Notes under the pieces: generated by a model
What the model saw: the letters and a program-made list of their open reading frames with translations, nothing else
What the model was told of the DNA's origin: nothing
The model's database searches: none
Assembly: GCA_013377115.1 (NCBI GenBank)
Contig: JACAAW010000009.1
Location: forward strand, 1 to 47,570
From: Bacteroidota bacterium
GTDB lineage: Bacteria; Bacteroidota; Bacteroidia; Bacteroidales; CG2-30-32-10
Direction: 5' to 3'
Length of the DNA: 47,570 nucleotides
Shown: positions 33,821 through 45,500 of the stretch, piece after piece
How the letters are laid out: the number at the start of each line of letters is the position of its first letter
Numbering within the stretch: position 1 is the first letter of the stretch
Position numbers and translations under genes: made by a program

Positions 33821-33893
33821 GCGGAAATAGCTCATTTGGTAGAGCGACAGCCTTCCAAGCTGTAGGTGGCGGGTTCGAGCCCCGTTTTCCGCT
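33821..33893 (+). tRNA. tRNA-Gly (TCC)
   Basis: Acceptor GCGGAAA/TTTCCGC, anticodon stem ACAGC/GCTGT with loop CTTCCAA (TCC), T arm GCGGG-TTCGAGC-CCCGT. The bases CCA follow the discriminator (33894-33896), so the 3' end is encoded here, unlike its neighbours. Confidence 0.94.
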
Positions 33894-33898
33894 CCATT

Positions 33899-33971
33899 GC
33901 CGATGTAGCTCAGTTGGTAGAGCGCGTCCTTGGTAAGGACGAGGTAACGGGTTCAAATCCCGTCATTGGCT
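33899..33971 (+). tRNA. tRNA-Thr (GGT)
   Basis: Acceptor GCCGATG/CATTGGC (one G-U pair), anticodon stem CGTCC/GGACG with loop TTGGTAA (GGT), T arm ACGGG-TTCAAAT-CCCGT. It lies 83 bp before tuf. Confidence 0.94.
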
Positions 33972-34053
33972 CAGTTGAACTTTGCTTTAGTGTGTATAAC
34001 TTTTAACTTTAATAATAATAACAATAAAATAATTCTAAAAATCAAAACTTGAT

Positions 34054-35241
34054 ATGGCAAAAGAAAAATTTGATCGTTCCAAACCACACGTAAACATTGG
34101 AACTATTGGTCATGTTGACCACGGTAAAACTACTTTAACAGCTGCTATTACTTTAATTTTACATTCTAAAGGATTATCAGAGTTTAGATCATTCGACTCA
34201 ATCGATAATGCACCAGAAGAAAAAGAAAGAGGTATTACTATTAACACTGCTCACGTTGAATATTCAACTGCGAATAGACATTATGCACACGTTGATTGTC
34301 CTGGTCACGCGGATTACGTAAAGAACATGGTTACTGGTGCTGCTCAAATGGACGGTGCTATACTTGTTGTTGCTGCTACTGATGGTCCTATGCCACAAAC
34401 ACGTGAGCACATTCTTTTAGCTCGTCAGGTTGGTGTTCCTACATTAGTTGTATTCATGAATAAAGTTGACTTAGTTGACGATCCTGAATTGTTAGAACTT
34501 GTTGAAATGGAAATTAGAGAATTACTATCATTCTATAAATTCGATGGTGACAATACTCCTATTATTCAAGGTTCTGCTTTAGGTGGATTAAATCTTGAAC
34601 CAAAATGGGTTGAAAAAGTTATGGAATTGATGGATGCTTGCGATAGTTATATTCCAATACCTGTTCGTGAAGTTGATAAAGATTTCTTAATGCCTGTTGA
34701 AGATGTATTCTCTATCACTGGTCGTGGTACAGTTGCAACTGGAAAAATTGAAACTGGTGTTATTAATTCAAGTGATCCAGTTGATATTATTGGTATGGGT
34801 GCTGAAAAATTAAAATCAGTTGTTACAGGAGTTGAAATGTTTAGAAAAATTCTTGACAGAGGTGAAGCTGGTGATAACGTTGGTTTATTATTAAGAGGTA
34901 TCGATAAAGATTCTATTAGAAGAGGTATGGTAATTGCCAAACCAGGTTCTATTAAACCTCACAAAAAATTCAAAGCAGAAATTTATGTTTTGAAAAAAGA
35001 AGAAGGTGGTCGTCATACTCCATTCCATAATAAATACCGTCCACAGTTCTATTTTAGAACAACTGACGTTACTGGTGAAGTTTTACTTCCTGATGGTGTT
35101 GAAATGGTTATGCCAGGTGATAACTTATCAGCTACAGTTGAATTATTATCAGAAATCGCTATGAATTTAAACTTGAGATTTGCAATTCGTGAAGGTGGTA
35201 GAACAGTTGGTGCAGGTCAGGTTGTTGAAATTATTGAATAA
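34054..35241 (+). CDS. tuf: Elongation factor Tu
   Basis: EF-Tu brings aminoacyl-tRNA to the ribosome. The 395-residue protein has the GTPase motifs 'GHVDHGKT' (G1), 'RGITI' (G2), 'DCPGH' (G3), 'NKVD' (G4) and 'SAL' (G5), then the two beta-barrel domains. Length is standard. It is placed between a tRNA cluster and tRNA-Trp-secE-nusG, the usual order. Confidence 0.98.
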   Translation: MAKEKFDRSKPHVNIGTIGHVDHGKTTLTAAITLILHSKGLSEFRSFDSIDNAPEEKERGITINTAHVEYSTANRHYAHVDCPGHADYVKNMVTGAAQMDGAILVVAATDGPMPQTREHILLARQVGVPTLVVFMNKVDLVDDPELLELVEMEIRELLSFYKFDGDNTPIIQGSALGGLNLEPKWVEKVMELMDACDSYIPIPVREVDKDFLMPVEDVFSITGRGTVATGKIETGVINSSDPVDIIGMGAEKLKSVVTGVEMFRKILDRGEAGDNVGLLLRGIDKDSIRRGMVIAKPGSIKPHKKFKAEIYVLKKEEGGRHTPFHNKYRPQFYFRTTDVTGEVLLPDGVEMVMPGDNLSATVELLSEIAMNLNLRFAIREGGRTVGAGQVVEIIE

Positions 35242-35265
35242 AATAATTAAGTAACAAATGGATTT

Positions 35266-35302
35266 AATGAAGGTTTCTTGAGTTTTTTCAAGAACCTTCA
35301 TT
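35266..35302 (+). other. Long hairpin between tuf and tRNA-Trp
   Basis: Bases 35266-35281 pair with 35288-35302 (15 pairs with one bulged T) around a six-T loop. Only three T follow the stem, so it is a weak terminator at best. It may be a processing site separating tuf mRNA from the tRNA-Trp precursor, or a partial terminator. Confidence 0.5.
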
Positions 35303-35318
35303 TGCCATAATAAAAACT

Positions 35319-35390
35319 ACGGGTGTAGCTCAATGGTAGAGTAGTGGTCTCCAAAACCATTGGTTGGGAGTTCGAGTCTCTCCACCCGTG
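35319..35390 (+). tRNA. tRNA-Trp (CCA)
   Basis: Acceptor ACGGGTG/CACCCGT, anticodon stem GTGGT/ACCAT with loop CTCCAAA (CCA), T arm GGGAG-TTCGAGT-CTCTC, discriminator G. It lies 16 bp before secE. Confidence 0.94.
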
Positions 35391-35406
35391 CAAAAAGAAA
35401 TTTTAA

Positions 35407-35598
35407 ATGAAAAAAATAACGGAATATTTTAAAGAAACTTTTGACGAATTAATGAACAAAGTTTCTTGGCCATCATGGAGTGAATTACAAAGTAGTGCTT
35501 TGATAGTTTCAATTGCATCTCTTATTATTGCTTTAGTGGTATTTTTAATGGATTTTTCATTTAGTAATTTGTTAAAACAGTTTTATAAACTATTTTAG
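35407..35598 (+). CDS. secE: Preprotein translocase subunit SecE
   Basis: The 63-residue form has an amphipathic N-terminal helix with 'KVSWPSWSEL' (residues 19-28), the SecE signature, and one membrane helix (about 33-55). It clamps SecY in the translocon. It is small, as usual outside Enterobacteria, and is followed by nusG. Confidence 0.93.
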   Translation: MKKITEYFKETFDELMNKVSWPSWSELQSSALIVSIASLIIALVVFLMDFSFSNLLKQFYKLF

Positions 35599-35662
35599 TA
35601 TTTGTAAGCTAGCAAGAAAAATTATTAAGCAATAAAATTCTCAACCAACAATAAATAATAGC

Positions 35663-36205
35663 ATGAGCGAACAACTAAATAAGTGGTATGTGGTTAGAGC
35701 GATAAGCGGGAACGAAAAGAAGGTAAAGCAGTATATTGAAAATGAAATTTCCCGATTAAATTTAACTGATTATGTTTCGCAAATACTAATTCCAACTGAA
35801 AAAGTTTATCAAATTAGAAAAGGAAAAAAAATTAGTAAAGAAAGAAATTTTTTCCCTGGTTATGTTTTAGTTGAAGCCAATTTGGTTGGTGAAATACCTC
35901 ATATAATTAAAAGTATCCCTGGAGTTTTAGGTTTTTTAGGTTCTAAAGGCGAAGCTGTTCCCTTAAGACAATCAGAAGTTAATAGAATTTTAGGAAAAGT
36001 TGATGAATTGTCAGAAAAAGAAGAAGAATTAAATGTTCCATTTATTGTTGGAGAAACTGTTACAGTTACCGACGGACCATTTAATAGTTTCAGTGGTGTG
36101 ATTGACGAAATTAATGAAGAAAAGAAGAAACTTAAAGTTATGGTGAAAATTTTCGGTAGAAAAACACCTTTAGAATTAAGTTTCATGCAAGTTGAAAAAG
36201 AATAA
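35663..36205 (+). CDS. nusG: Transcription antitermination factor NusG
   Basis: The 180-residue protein starts with the NGN domain ('[19 protein letters not shown]' across residues 8-26; '[12 protein letters not shown]') and ends with a KOW domain ('[16 protein letters not shown]'). It binds RNA polymerase and couples it to Rho or the ribosome. The gene sits in the secE-nusG-rplK order. Confidence 0.95.
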   Translation: MSEQLNKWYVVRAISGNEKKVKQYIENEISRLNLTDYVSQILIPTEKVYQIRKGKKISKERNFFPGYVLVEANLVGEIPHIIKSIPGVLGFLGSKGEAVPLRQSEVNRILGKVDELSEKEEELNVPFIVGETVTVTDGPFNSFSGVIDEINEEKKKLKVMVKIFGRKTPLELSFMQVEKE

Positions 36206-36220
36206 AGATATTTAAGATAA

Positions 36221-36268
36221 AGAAACCCAGCTTAGAATTATCGAATGCTTCCCTAAGATCAAGTTTCT
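36221..36268 (+). other. Possible structured leader before rplK
   Basis: Nested short helices can form: AGAAAC (36221-36226) with GTTTCT (36263-36268) and CTTAG (36231-36235) with CTAAG (36253-36257), separated by a small internal loop. It might be a regulatory leader or a processing site for the ribosomal protein operon. Confidence 0.3.
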
Positions 36269-36297
36269 AGTTTACAGATTATTAAATAAATAAAACA

Positions 36298-36741
36298 ATG
36301 GCAAAAGAAGTTACTGGTATAATTAAGTTGCAAATTAAAGGAGGATCTGCTAATCCATCACCACCCGTTGGACCTGCATTAGGTGCAAAAGGTGTTAATA
36401 TTATGGAGTTTTGCAAGCAGTTCAATGCACGTACTCAGGATAGCGCCGGGAAAATTATTCCTGTAATTATTACTGTTTATAAGGATAAGTCTTTTGATTT
36501 CATTATCAAAACACCACCAGTTGCAGTTCAATTACTTGAAGTTTCGAAATTAAAATCAGGCTCAGCAGAGTCAAATAGAGTAAAAGTTGCTTCTATTACT
36601 TGGGATCAAGTGAAAGAAATTGCTGAAGCAAAAATGCCCGATTTGAACGCGTTCACAATAGAATCTGCTATGAGTATGGTTGCCGGAACTGCTAGAAGTA
36701 TGGGAATTACAATTAAAGGTGAATCTCCTTTAGTGAAATAA
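36298..36741 (+). CDS. rplK: Ribosomal protein uL11
   Basis: The 147-residue protein is L11 with the Pro-rich '[27 protein letters not shown]' region (residues ~17-43) and a C-terminal rRNA-binding domain ending '[10 protein letters not shown]'. It forms the GTPase-associated centre of the 50S subunit. Confidence 0.96.
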   Translation: MAKEVTGIIKLQIKGGSANPSPPVGPALGAKGVNIMEFCKQFNARTQDSAGKIIPVIITVYKDKSFDFIIKTPPVAVQLLEVSKLKSGSAESNRVKVASITWDQVKEIAEAKMPDLNAFTIESAMSMVAGTARSMGITIKGESPLVK

Positions 36742-36816
36742 GAATTGTTAAATGAATTGGTGTTAAAAATTAACATTGATTGAATTAATGAATTAAATTA
36801 TTTAACAAATTTTGAA

Positions 36817-37512
36817 ATGGTTAAATTAACAAAAAAAAGAAAAGAAGCGCTTAGCAAAGTTGAAAAAAGTAAAATTTATCAACTAACTGAAGCTGCTACT
36901 GTAATTAAAAATATTACCAATACTAAATTTGATTCTTCTGTTGATCTTGATGTTAGACTAGGCGTTGACCCTAGAAAAGCAAATCAAATGGTTAGAGGAA
37001 TCGTAACATTGCCTCACGGCACTGGAAAAACGGTTAGAGTTTTGGTTTTATGTACACCAGATAAAGAAGATGAAGCAAAAGCAGCAGGTGCTGATTTCGT
37101 GGGATTAGATGAGTTTGTTGACAAAATTAAAGGCGGTTGGACAGATGTTGATGTAATCATCACCATGCCAAGTGTTATGCCTAAAGTTGGTGCTCTCGGA
37201 AAAATCCTTGGACCTCGTGGTTTAATGCCAAATCCAAAAACAGGTACTGTAACAATGGAAGTCGGAAAAGCTGTTCAAGAAGTGAAAGCTGGTAAAATCG
37301 ATTTTAAAGTTGATAAATACGGTATTATTCATTCATCAGTAGGTAAAGTTTCTTTTGATGCCGAAAAAATAGTTGAAAATGCAAGAGAATTATTGCAAAC
37401 AATTATTAAGTTAAAACCATCTTCTGCAAAAGGTACATATGTGAAAAGCATATACATCTCAAGCACGATGAGTCCTGGTATTCAAATTGAACCTAAGTCA
37501 ATAACCTTATAA
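36817..37512 (+). CDS. rplA: Ribosomal protein uL1
   Basis: The 231-residue L1 protein binds 23S rRNA at the L1 stalk. The conserved '[14 protein letters not shown]' lies in the middle (about 129-142), and '[14 protein letters not shown]' near residue 48. It commonly represses its own operon by binding the mRNA leader; a leader candidate before rplK is listed separately. Confidence 0.96.
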   Translation: MVKLTKKRKEALSKVEKSKIYQLTEAATVIKNITNTKFDSSVDLDVRLGVDPRKANQMVRGIVTLPHGTGKTVRVLVLCTPDKEDEAKAAGADFVGLDEFVDKIKGGWTDVDVIITMPSVMPKVGALGKILGPRGLMPNPKTGTVTMEVGKAVQEVKAGKIDFKVDKYGIIHSSVGKVSFDAEKIVENARELLQTIIKLKPSSAKGTYVKSIYISSTMSPGIQIEPKSITL

Positions 37513-37550
37513 ATAAACGGTTCTAGATAAACCATACGAATTCTTAAACT

Positions 37551-38066
37551 ATGAAGAAAGAAGAAAAAAACCAGTTTATTGATTCTTTGACTGAACAATT
37601 GGCAAATAGTAATTATTTCTATATTACTGATATTTCTACTTTGAATGTTGAAACAAGCAACAAACTAAGAAGATTATGTTTCAGAAGAAATATTCAATTG
37701 CAAGTTGTGAAAAACTCATTGCTCAGAAAAGCAATGGAAAGAAGCAATAAAGAATTTACAGAGTTGTATGATGTTCTGAAAGGTCCAACTTCGATTATGT
37801 TTTCTGATTCAGGTAATGCTCCTGCAAAATTAATTAAGGATTTTCGCAAAACATGTGAAAAACCGATATTAAAAGGTGCTTATATTGAAGAAGCTTGTTA
37901 TATTGGTGACAACCAATTAGCAATGCTAGTAAACGTTAAATCGAAAAATGAACTTATTGCAGACGTTATTGCAGCATTACAATCACCAGCCAAAAATGTT
38001 ATTTCAGCTCTTCAATCGAGCGGAATGAAATTAGCCGGTATCGTAAAAACATTATCAGAAAAATAA
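37551..38066 (+). CDS. rplJ: Ribosomal protein uL10
   Basis: The 171-residue protein forms the base of the L7/L12 stalk. It has the N-terminal rRNA-binding domain ('FRRNIQLQVVKNSLLRKAM') and a C-terminal helix for L12 dimers. The 38-bp gap to rplA is too short for the large L10 leader structure known in other phyla, so no such leader is present here. Confidence 0.95.
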   Translation: MKKEEKNQFIDSLTEQLANSNYFYITDISTLNVETSNKLRRLCFRRNIQLQVVKNSLLRKAMERSNKEFTELYDVLKGPTSIMFSDSGNAPAKLIKDFRKTCEKPILKGAYIEEACYIGDNQLAMLVNVKSKNELIADVIAALQSPAKNVISALQSSGMKLAGIVKTLSEK

Positions 38067-38102
38067 ATAAATAATTAAAAACAATTTTAAAATAATAATA
38101 CA

Positions 38103-38480
38103 ATGGCAGACTTAAAAGCTTTTGCAGAACAGTTAGTAAATCTAACAGTAAAAGAAGTAAATGAATTAGCTCAAATCTTAAAAGATGAGTATGGTATTGA
38201 ACCAGCAGCAGCTCCAGTTATGGTAGCTGGCAACGCAGGTGGTGGCGAAGCAGCAGCAGTTGAAGAAAAAACAGCTTTCGATGTTATTTTGAAAGCAGCT
38301 GGTAATTCAAAACTTGCAGTTGTTAAATTAGTAAAAGAATTAACTAGCTTAGGTTTGAAAGAAGCTAAAGAATTAGTTGATGCAGCTCCAAAACCAATTA
38401 AAGAGGGCGTTACTAAAGATGAAGCTGAAGCGTTGAAAACTCAATTAGAAGAAGCTGGAGCAGAGGTTGAGGTTAAGTAA
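38103..38480 (+). CDS. rplL: Ribosomal protein bL12
   Basis: The 125-residue acidic stalk protein has an N-terminal dimerisation helix, an Ala/Gly-rich hinge (about 36-52) and the C-terminal domain ('[12 protein letters not shown]', '[20 protein letters not shown]'). It recruits translation GTPases. A hairpin with a T-run follows before rpoB. Confidence 0.96.
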   Translation: MADLKAFAEQLVNLTVKEVNELAQILKDEYGIEPAAAPVMVAGNAGGGEAAAVEEKTAFDVILKAAGNSKLAVVKLVKELTSLGLKEAKELVDAAPKPIKEGVTKDEAEALKTQLEEAGAEVEVK

Positions 38481-38503
38481 GGACATCCTTCTATATACAA
38501 AAT

Positions 38504-38551
38504 AGGGTTTAGACTTCAGCTGTTAATCAGTGTTGAGGTCTAATCCTTTTT
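38504..38551 (+). terminator. Attenuator-like hairpin between rplL and rpoB
   Basis: 38504-38520 can pair with 38532-38547 (core TTAGAC/GTCTAA and TCA/TGA with small mismatches), followed by five T (38547-38551). The position matches the well-known partial terminator between rplL and rpoB in E. coli, which lowers polymerase expression relative to ribosomal proteins. Confidence 0.55.
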
Positions 38552-38609
38552 GCTATTTTAATTAGAATAACTAACTTATTTCATTACTTCAAACTAAAAT
38601 TTCAGAACA

Positions 38610-41600
38610 TTGGCTTCAAAAAATAAAATTTCAGAAAGAATAAGTTTTGTTAAATCAAAAAACCGTTATGAATATCCCGATTTTTTGGATATTCAAATAA
38701 AATCTTTTCAGGATTTTTTCCAATTGGAAACCACTCCAGAAAATAGACAGAACGAAGGTTTATATAAAGTTTTTGCTGAGAACTTTCCTATTTCTGACGC
38801 AAGAAATAATTTCGTTTTAGAGTTTATTGATTATTTTGTCGATCCACCTCGCTATTCTATAGAAGAGTGCATCGAAAGAGGTTTAACACACAGTGTTCCT
38901 CTAAAAGCAAAACTAAAATTATATTGTACTGACCCCGAACACGAAGATTTTGAAACAAAACAAGAGGACGTTTATTTAGGAACGATTCCTTATATGACTC
39001 CAAAAGGAACATTTGTTATTAATGGTGCCGAAAGAGTTGTTGTTTCTCAGTTACACAGGTCTCCTGGTGTGTTCTTTGGTCAAAGTCGCCATGCTAATGG
39101 CACACAACTTTATTCTGCTCGAATTATTCCTTTTAAAGGATCGTGGATGGAGTTTGCTACTGACATTAATAATGTCATGTACGCGTATATTGACAGAAAA
39201 AAGAAATTACCTGTTACTACTCTTTTGAGAGCGATTGGTTATGAAACAGATAAAGATATTTTAGAAATCTTTAATCTTGCAGATGAAATTAAAGTTAGTA
39301 AATCAGGACTTAAAAAAGTTGTTGGAAGAAGACTTGCTGCAAGAGTTTTGAGATCTTGGATTGAAGATTTTGTTGATGAAGATACTGGTGAAGTTGTATC
39401 AATTGGACGTACTGAAGTTATTCTCGATAGAGAAATAGTTTTGGATAACGACCATATTGATTTAATTGTTGATTCCGGTGCGAAATCAATTCTTCTTCAT
39501 AAAGAAGATGTTAATTCTAACGATTTCTCTATTATTTACAATACTTTACAAAAAGATACAGCAAACTCTGAAAAAGAAGCTGTTGAATATATTTACCGTC
39601 AACTTAGAAACGCTGAACCACCTGATGAAGAAACTGCTCGTGGTATTATCGAAAAATTATTCTTTTCAGACAAAAGATATGATTTGGGCGAAGTTGGTCG
39701 TTATAGAATCAACAAAAAACTTGGTTTAGATATCGCTGTAAATGTAAAAGTACTTACAAAAGAAGATATTATTCATATTATCAAATACCTTATTGGTCTT
39801 GTAAACCAAAAAGCTGATGTTGATGATATTGACCATTTAAGTAACAGAAGAGTTCGTACAGTTGGTGAACAATTATATGGACAATTTGGTGTTGGTCTTG
39901 CTAGAATGGCTAGAACAATTCGTGAAAGAATGAATGTTAGAGATAATGAAGTTTTTGAACCTACCGATTTAATTAATGCTAAGACTTTGTCTTCGGTTAT
40001 TAATTCTTTCTTTGGAACAAATCAATTGTCTCAATTTATGGATCAAACAAATCCTCTTGCTGAGTTAACTCATACAAGAAGATTATCTGCTTTAGGACCT
40101 GGTGGTTTATCCAGAGAAAGAGCAGGATTTGAGGTTCGTGACGTTCACTACACTCACTATGGTCGTCTTTGTACAATTGAAACTCCTGAAGGACCAAACA
40201 TTGGTTTGATTTCTTCATTATGCGTATTTGCAAAAATAAATCGCTTAGGATTTATTGAAACTCCTTACAGAAAAGTTATTGAAGGAAGAGTTGCTTTAGA
40301 TCAGGAACCAATGTATTTAAGTGCTGAAGAGGAAGAAATGAAAATTATTTCTCAAGCAAATGAACCAATTGCTGATGATGGAACTTTTACAAGTCCAAAA
40401 ATTAAGGCAAGATTTCAAGCAGATTTCCCTATTGTTGATGCAAATCAAGTTGATTTAATTGATGTTGCGCCAAATCAAATTGCTTCTATTGCAGCTTCTT
40501 TGATTCCTTTCTTGGAACATGATGATGCGAACAGAGCTTTGATGGGTTCTAACATGATGCGTCAGGCAGTTCCTTTATTGAGGCCAGAAGCCCCAATCGT
40601 TGGTACAGGTTTGGAACATTATGTTGCAAAAGATTCTAGAGTTCTTATTAATGCTGAAGGTGACGGAGTTGTTGAGTATGTTGATGCCAACAAAATCGTT
40701 ATTAGATATGCTAAAAACGAGGACGAAAGATTAATCAGTTTTGATGATGATATTAGATCTTATACTTTAACAAAATTCAAAAAAACCAACCAAAGTACTT
40801 GTATCACTCTTAAACCAATTGTGAAAATTGGTGAAAAAGTTGTTAATGGTCAAGTTTTATGTGAAGGTTATGCTACTCAAAACGGCGAATTGGCGCTTGG
40901 AAGAAACTTAAAAGTTGCTTTCATGCCGTGGAAAGGTTATAATTTTGAGGATGCTATTGTAATTTCTGAAAGAGTTGTTAGAGAAGATATCTTTACTTCA
41001 ATTCATATTGATGAATTTATTCTCGAAGTTCGTGATACTAAACGTGGTATTGAAGAACTTACAAATGATATTCCTAACGTTAGTGCTGAAGCAACCAAAG
41101 ATTTGGATGAAAATGGTTTGATTAGAATTGGTGCTGAAGTTAACGAAGGAGATATTCTTATTGGTAAAATCACTCCAAAAGGTGAAACTGATCCAACTCC
41201 AGAAGAAAAGCTGTTAAGAGCTATCTTCGGTGATAAAGCTGGTGATGTTAAAGATGCTTCATTAAAAGCTCCTCCTTCAATTAAGGGTGTTGTTATTGAT
41301 AAAATGTTATTCTCTAGAGTTATTAAAGACAGAAAAACAAAAGTTAAAGAAAAAGCTGTTTTAAATAAACTTGAAGAAGATCATTTAAAAGATGTTGCTG
41401 ATTTAAAATCAAAATTAGTTGATAAATTAATTGTTTTGGTTAGCGGTAAAACATCTCAAGGTGTTTACAATAATTATAAGGAGTTAATCATTCCAAAAGG
41501 AGCAAAGTTTACACAAAAAATGCTTTTGGGAATTGATTATACCAATGTAAACCCAAATAAATGGACAACTGATAAAGACAAAAACGTCTTGATTAAAGAT

Positions 41601-42422
41601 CTACTTCACAATTTCAATATCAAATATAAAGATTACTTAGGTGCTTACAATCGTCAAAAGTTTACAGTAACTATTGGTGATGATTTACCTAGTGGAATCG
41701 TTCAATTAGCAAAAGTTTTTGTTGCTAAGAAAAGAAAATTGAAAGTTGGTGATAAAATGGCAGGTCGTCATGGTAATAAAGGTATTGTTGCAAGAATCGT
41801 TAGAGATGAAGATATGCCTTTCTTAGAAGATGGAACTCCTGTTGATATCGTATTGAATCCTCTTGGTGTACCTTCTCGTATGAACTTGGGTCAGATTTAT
41901 GAAACTGTTCTTGCTTGGGCTGGTCAAAAACTAGGATTGAAATTCGCTACTCCAATATTTGATGGACCAACAATTGAGCAAATCAATGGTTATATGTCTG
42001 ATGCTGGTTTACCTGACTATGGTAGAGTTTATCTTCACGATGGTGGTACAGGCGAACGCTTTGATCAACCAGCTACAGTTGGTATCATTTATATGATGAA
42101 ACTTGGTCACATGGTTGATGATAAAATGCATGCTCGTTCAATTGGACCTTATTCTTTAATTACTCAACAACCATTAGGTGGTAAAGCACAATTTGGTGGT
42201 CAGAGATTTGGGGAAATGGAAGTTTGGGCAATTGAAGCCTTCGGAGCTGCAAATATTCTTCAAGAAATTCTTACTGTTAAATCTGATGATGTAATTGGTC
42301 GTGCTAAAGCTTATGAAGCGATTGTTAAAGGTGAAGTTATTCCAACTCCTGGAATTCCAGAATCTTTCAATGTATTAGTTCACGAATTACGCGGTCTTGG
42401 CTTAAATATAAGTTTTGATTAA
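38610..42422 (+). CDS. rpoB: DNA-directed RNA polymerase subunit beta
   Basis: The 1270-residue beta subunit shows all expected regions: the N-terminal '[19 protein letters not shown]', the rifampicin region ('[27 protein letters not shown]' around residues 474-500), '[17 protein letters not shown]', '[14 protein letters not shown]', and the C-terminal '[17 protein letters not shown]'. Rifampicin-contact residues look wild-type. The start is a TTG at 38610; no ATG is available at the family N-terminus. Confidence 0.97.
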   Translation: MASKNKISERISFVKSKNRYEYPDFLDIQIKSFQDFFQLETTPENRQNEGLYKVFAENFPISDARNNFVLEFIDYFVDPPRYSIEECIERGLTHSVPLKAKLKLYCTDPEHEDFETKQEDVYLGTIPYMTPKGTFVINGAERVVVSQLHRSPGVFFGQSRHANGTQLYSARIIPFKGSWMEFATDINNVMYAYIDRKKKLPVTTLLRAIGYETDKDILEIFNLADEIKVSKSGLKKVVGRRLAARVLRSWIEDFVDEDTGEVVSIGRTEVILDREIVLDNDHIDLIVDSGAKSILLHKEDVNSNDFSIIYNTLQKDTANSEKEAVEYIYRQLRNAEPPDEETARGIIEKLFFSDKRYDLGEVGRYRINKKLGLDIAVNVKVLTKEDIIHIIKYLIGLVNQKADVDDIDHLSNRRVRTVGEQLYGQFGVGLARMARTIRERMNVRDNEVFEPTDLINAKTLSSVINSFFGTNQLSQFMDQTNPLAELTHTRRLSALGPGGLSRERAGFEVRDVHYTHYGRLCTIETPEGPNIGLISSLCVFAKINRLGFIETPYRKVIEGRVALDQEPMYLSAEEEEMKIISQANEPIADDGTFTSPKIKARFQADFPIVDANQVDLIDVAPNQIASIAASLIPFLEHDDANRALMGSNMMRQAVPLLRPEAPIVGTGLEHYVAKDSRVLINAEGDGVVEYVDANKIVIRYAKNEDERLISFDDDIRSYTLTKFKKTNQSTCITLKPIVKIGEKVVNGQVLCEGYATQNGELALGRNLKVAFMPWKGYNFEDAIVISERVVREDIFTSIHIDEFILEVRDTKRGIEELTNDIPNVSAEATKDLDENGLIRIGAEVNEGDILIGKITPKGETDPTPEEKLLRAIFGDKAGDVKDASLKAPPSIKGVVIDKMLFSRVIKDRKTKVKEKAVLNKLEEDHLKDVADLKSKLVDKLIVLVSGKTSQGVYNNYKELIIPKGAKFTQKMLLGIDYTNVNPNKWTTDKDKNVLIKDLLHNFNIKYKDYLGAYNRQKFTVTIGDDLPSGIVQLAKVFVAKKRKLKVGDKMAGRHGNKGIVARIVRDEDMPFLEDGTPVDIVLNPLGVPSRMNLGQIYETVLAWAGQKLGLKFATPIFDGPTIEQINGYMSDAGLPDYGRVYLHDGGTGERFDQPATVGIIYMMKLGHMVDDKMHARSIGPYSLITQQPLGGKAQFGGQRFGEMEVWAIEAFGAANILQEILTVKSDDVIGRAKAYEAIVKGEVIPTPGIPESFNVLVHELRGLGLNISFD

Positions 42423-42438
42423 CATTTAGCTTATTTAT

Positions 42439-42477
42439 TTCGGAATGCTATTTAATTCAATTATTTAGCATTCCGAA
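42439..42477 (+). other. Hairpin between rpoB and rpoC
   Basis: A perfect 12-bp inverted repeat (42439-42450 with 42466-42477) with a 15-nt loop. No T-run follows, so it is not a terminator. An RNA processing or stability element between the two polymerase cistrons is more likely. Immediately downstream the octamer ACAATTCA occurs twice in tandem. Confidence 0.55.
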
Positions 42478-42508
42478 TTACTAATTTAACAATTCAACAA
42501 TTCAATAT

Positions 42509-45500
42509 ATGGCTTTCAGAAAAGAAAACAATATCAAAAATAATTTTTCAAAGATCACTATTAGTCTTGCATCTCCAGAAAGTATTCGTGAGCGTTCAAG
42601 TGGTGAGGTTTTGAAGCCAGAGACAATCAATTACAGAACTTATAAACCTGAAAGAGAAGGTTTATTCTGTGAAAGAATCTTTGGTCCAGTTAAAGACTGG
42701 GAATGTCATTGTGGTAAATACAAAAGAATTAGATACAAAGGAATCGTTTGCGACAGATGCGGTGTAGAAGTTACAGAGAAGAAAGTTCGTAGAGAAAGAA
42801 TGGGACATATTCAATTAGTTGTTCCTGTTGCTCATATTTGGTTTTTTAGATCATTACCAAATAAAATCGGATATTTATTAGGCTTACCTACTAAAAAGCT
42901 TGATATGATTATCTATTACGAAAGATATGTTGTCGTAAATGCTGGTATAAAAGAGGCTGATGGTGTTAATTATCTTGATTTCCTTACTGAAGAGGAATAT
43001 TTCAATATTTTAGAAACTCTTCCAAAAGAAAATCAATACCTTGATGATACTGATCCTGAGAAGTTTGTTGCAAAAATGGGAGCTGATGCTCTATTTGATT
43101 TATTGTCAAGATTGAAATTAGATGAATTATCTTTCAATCTTCGTCATAAAGCTGATACAGAAACTTCTCAACAAAGAAAAACTGAAGCTTTAAAACGTTT
43201 ACAGGTTGTTGAAGCTTTCAGAGGTGCGCAAAAAAGAGTTCAAAATAATCCAGAATGGATGATTGTTAAAGTTGTTCCTGTTATTCCACCTGAATTAAGA
43301 CCTTTGGTTCCTCTTGATGGTGGTAGATTTGCAACTTCCGATTTAAATGACCTTTACAGAAGGGTTATTATCAGAAACAATCGTTTAAAAAGATTGATCG
43401 AAATCAAAGCTCCAGAAGTTATTTTACGTAATGAAAAACGTATGCTTCAAGAAGCTGTTGATTCATTATTTGATAATTCTAGAAAAGCAAATGCTGTTAA
43501 AACAGAATCTAACAGACCATTAAAATCTTTATCTGATAGTTTAAAAGGTAAACAAGGTCGTTTCCGTCAGAATTTATTAGGTAAGAGGGTTGATTATTCT
43601 GCACGTTCGGTTATTGTTGTTGGACCAGAATTGAAACTTCATGAATGTGGTATTCCTAAAGATATGGCTTCAGAATTATTTAAGCCATTTATCATTAGAA
43701 AAATGCTTGAAAGAGGTATCGTAAAAACTGTAAAATCAGCTAAAAAAATTGTTGATAGAAAAGATCCAGTTATTTGGGATATTTTAGAAAGCGTATTAAA
43801 AGGTCATCCAATATTATTAAACAGAGCTCCAACTCTTCACAGATTAGGTATTCAGGCATTTCAACCAAAATTGATTGAAGGAAAAGCTATTCAATTGCAT
43901 CCTTTAGTTTGTTCTGCATTCAATGCGGATTTTGATGGTGACCAAATGGCTGTTCACGTTCCACTTGGAAATGCAGCAATCCTTGAAGCTCAATTATTGA
44001 TGTTGGCTTCTCATAATATTTTAAACCCTGCAGATGGTGCTCCAATTACAGTTCCTTCTCAGGACATGGTTCTTGGTCTTTATTATATGACCAAAGGAAG
44101 AAAAACTGAAGGTGATGAAATTGTAAAAGGTCAAGGTTTACGTTTTTATTCTGCCGAGGAAGTAATTATTGCATACAACGAAAAACAAGTTGATTTACAT
44201 GCTTTTATTCAAGTAAAAGTAAATATTTCTGAAGATGGTGTTATCGTAAATAAACTTATTGAGACTACCGTTGGACGTGTTTTATTTAATCAAGTTGTTC
44301 CTGAAGAATATGGTTTCATTAATCAGTTGTTAACCAAGAAATCTTTGAGAGATATCATTGGTGATATTTTGAAAAAAACTGGTATTTCTTCTACAGCTAA
44401 TTTCCTTGATGAAATTAAAGGCCTTGGTTTTAGAATGGCATTTAAAGGTGGATTATCTTTTAATTTAGGCGACGTTATCGTTCCTGAAATTAAAGAAATC
44501 ATGATTAAGAAAGCCAATCTTGAAGTGGATGAAGTAATGAATAATTATAATATGGGATTCATTACCAATAACGAGCGTTATAACCAAATTATCGATATTT
44601 GGACGCATACCAACTCAAAGTTGACCAATACTTTAATGGATAAATTATCGAAAGATAAACAAGGTTTCAATCCAGTATACATGATGCTTGATTCTGGGGC
44701 CAGAGGTTCAAAAGAACAAATTCGTCAGTTGTCTGGTATGAGAGGTTTGATGGCGAAACCACAAAAATCTGGTGCTTCAGGAGGTGAAATTATTGAAAAT
44801 CCAATTCTTTCTAACTTTAAAGAAGGTTTATCAGTTTTGGAATACTTTATTTCTACTCACGGTGCTCGTAAAGGTTTGGCCGATACCGCTCTTAAAACTG
44901 CGGATGCTGGTTACTTAACCCGTCGTTTAGTTGATGTTTCACAAGATGTGATTATTAACGAAGAAGATTGTGGTACACTTAGAGGATTAAGCACAACAGC
45001 TCTTAAAAACAATGAAGAAGTTGTTGAAAGTTTATATGACAGAGTTCTTGGTAGAACTTCATTACATGATATTTTCAATCCATTAACTGGCGAATTGATT
45101 ATTGAAGCTGGAAATGAATTAACTGAAGATATTTCAAAAGTTATTGAAGAATCTCCAATTGAATCTGTTGAAATTCGTTCGGTATTAACTTGCGAATCTA
45201 AACATGGTGTTTGCGCAAAATGTTATGGTAGAAATTTAGCTACTGGTAGAATGGTTCAAATGGGAGAAGCTGTTGGAGTTATTGCAGCTCAATCAATTGG
45301 TGAACCAGGAACACAGTTAACACTTAGAACTTTCCACATTGGGGGAGCTGCTGCAAACATTGCAATTTCTTCTAAAGTTGAAGCAAAATATGATGGTATT
45401 CTTGAATTCGACGAATTAAGAAGCGTTGATTTTACTAATGCAAATGGTGATAAATACCAAATTGTTATTGGTAGATCTGCTGAAATTAGAATTGTTGACA

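Noticed and set aside
37513-37550. L10 leader RNA before rplJ
   Set aside because: The gap is only 38 bp and shows no kink-turn structure.
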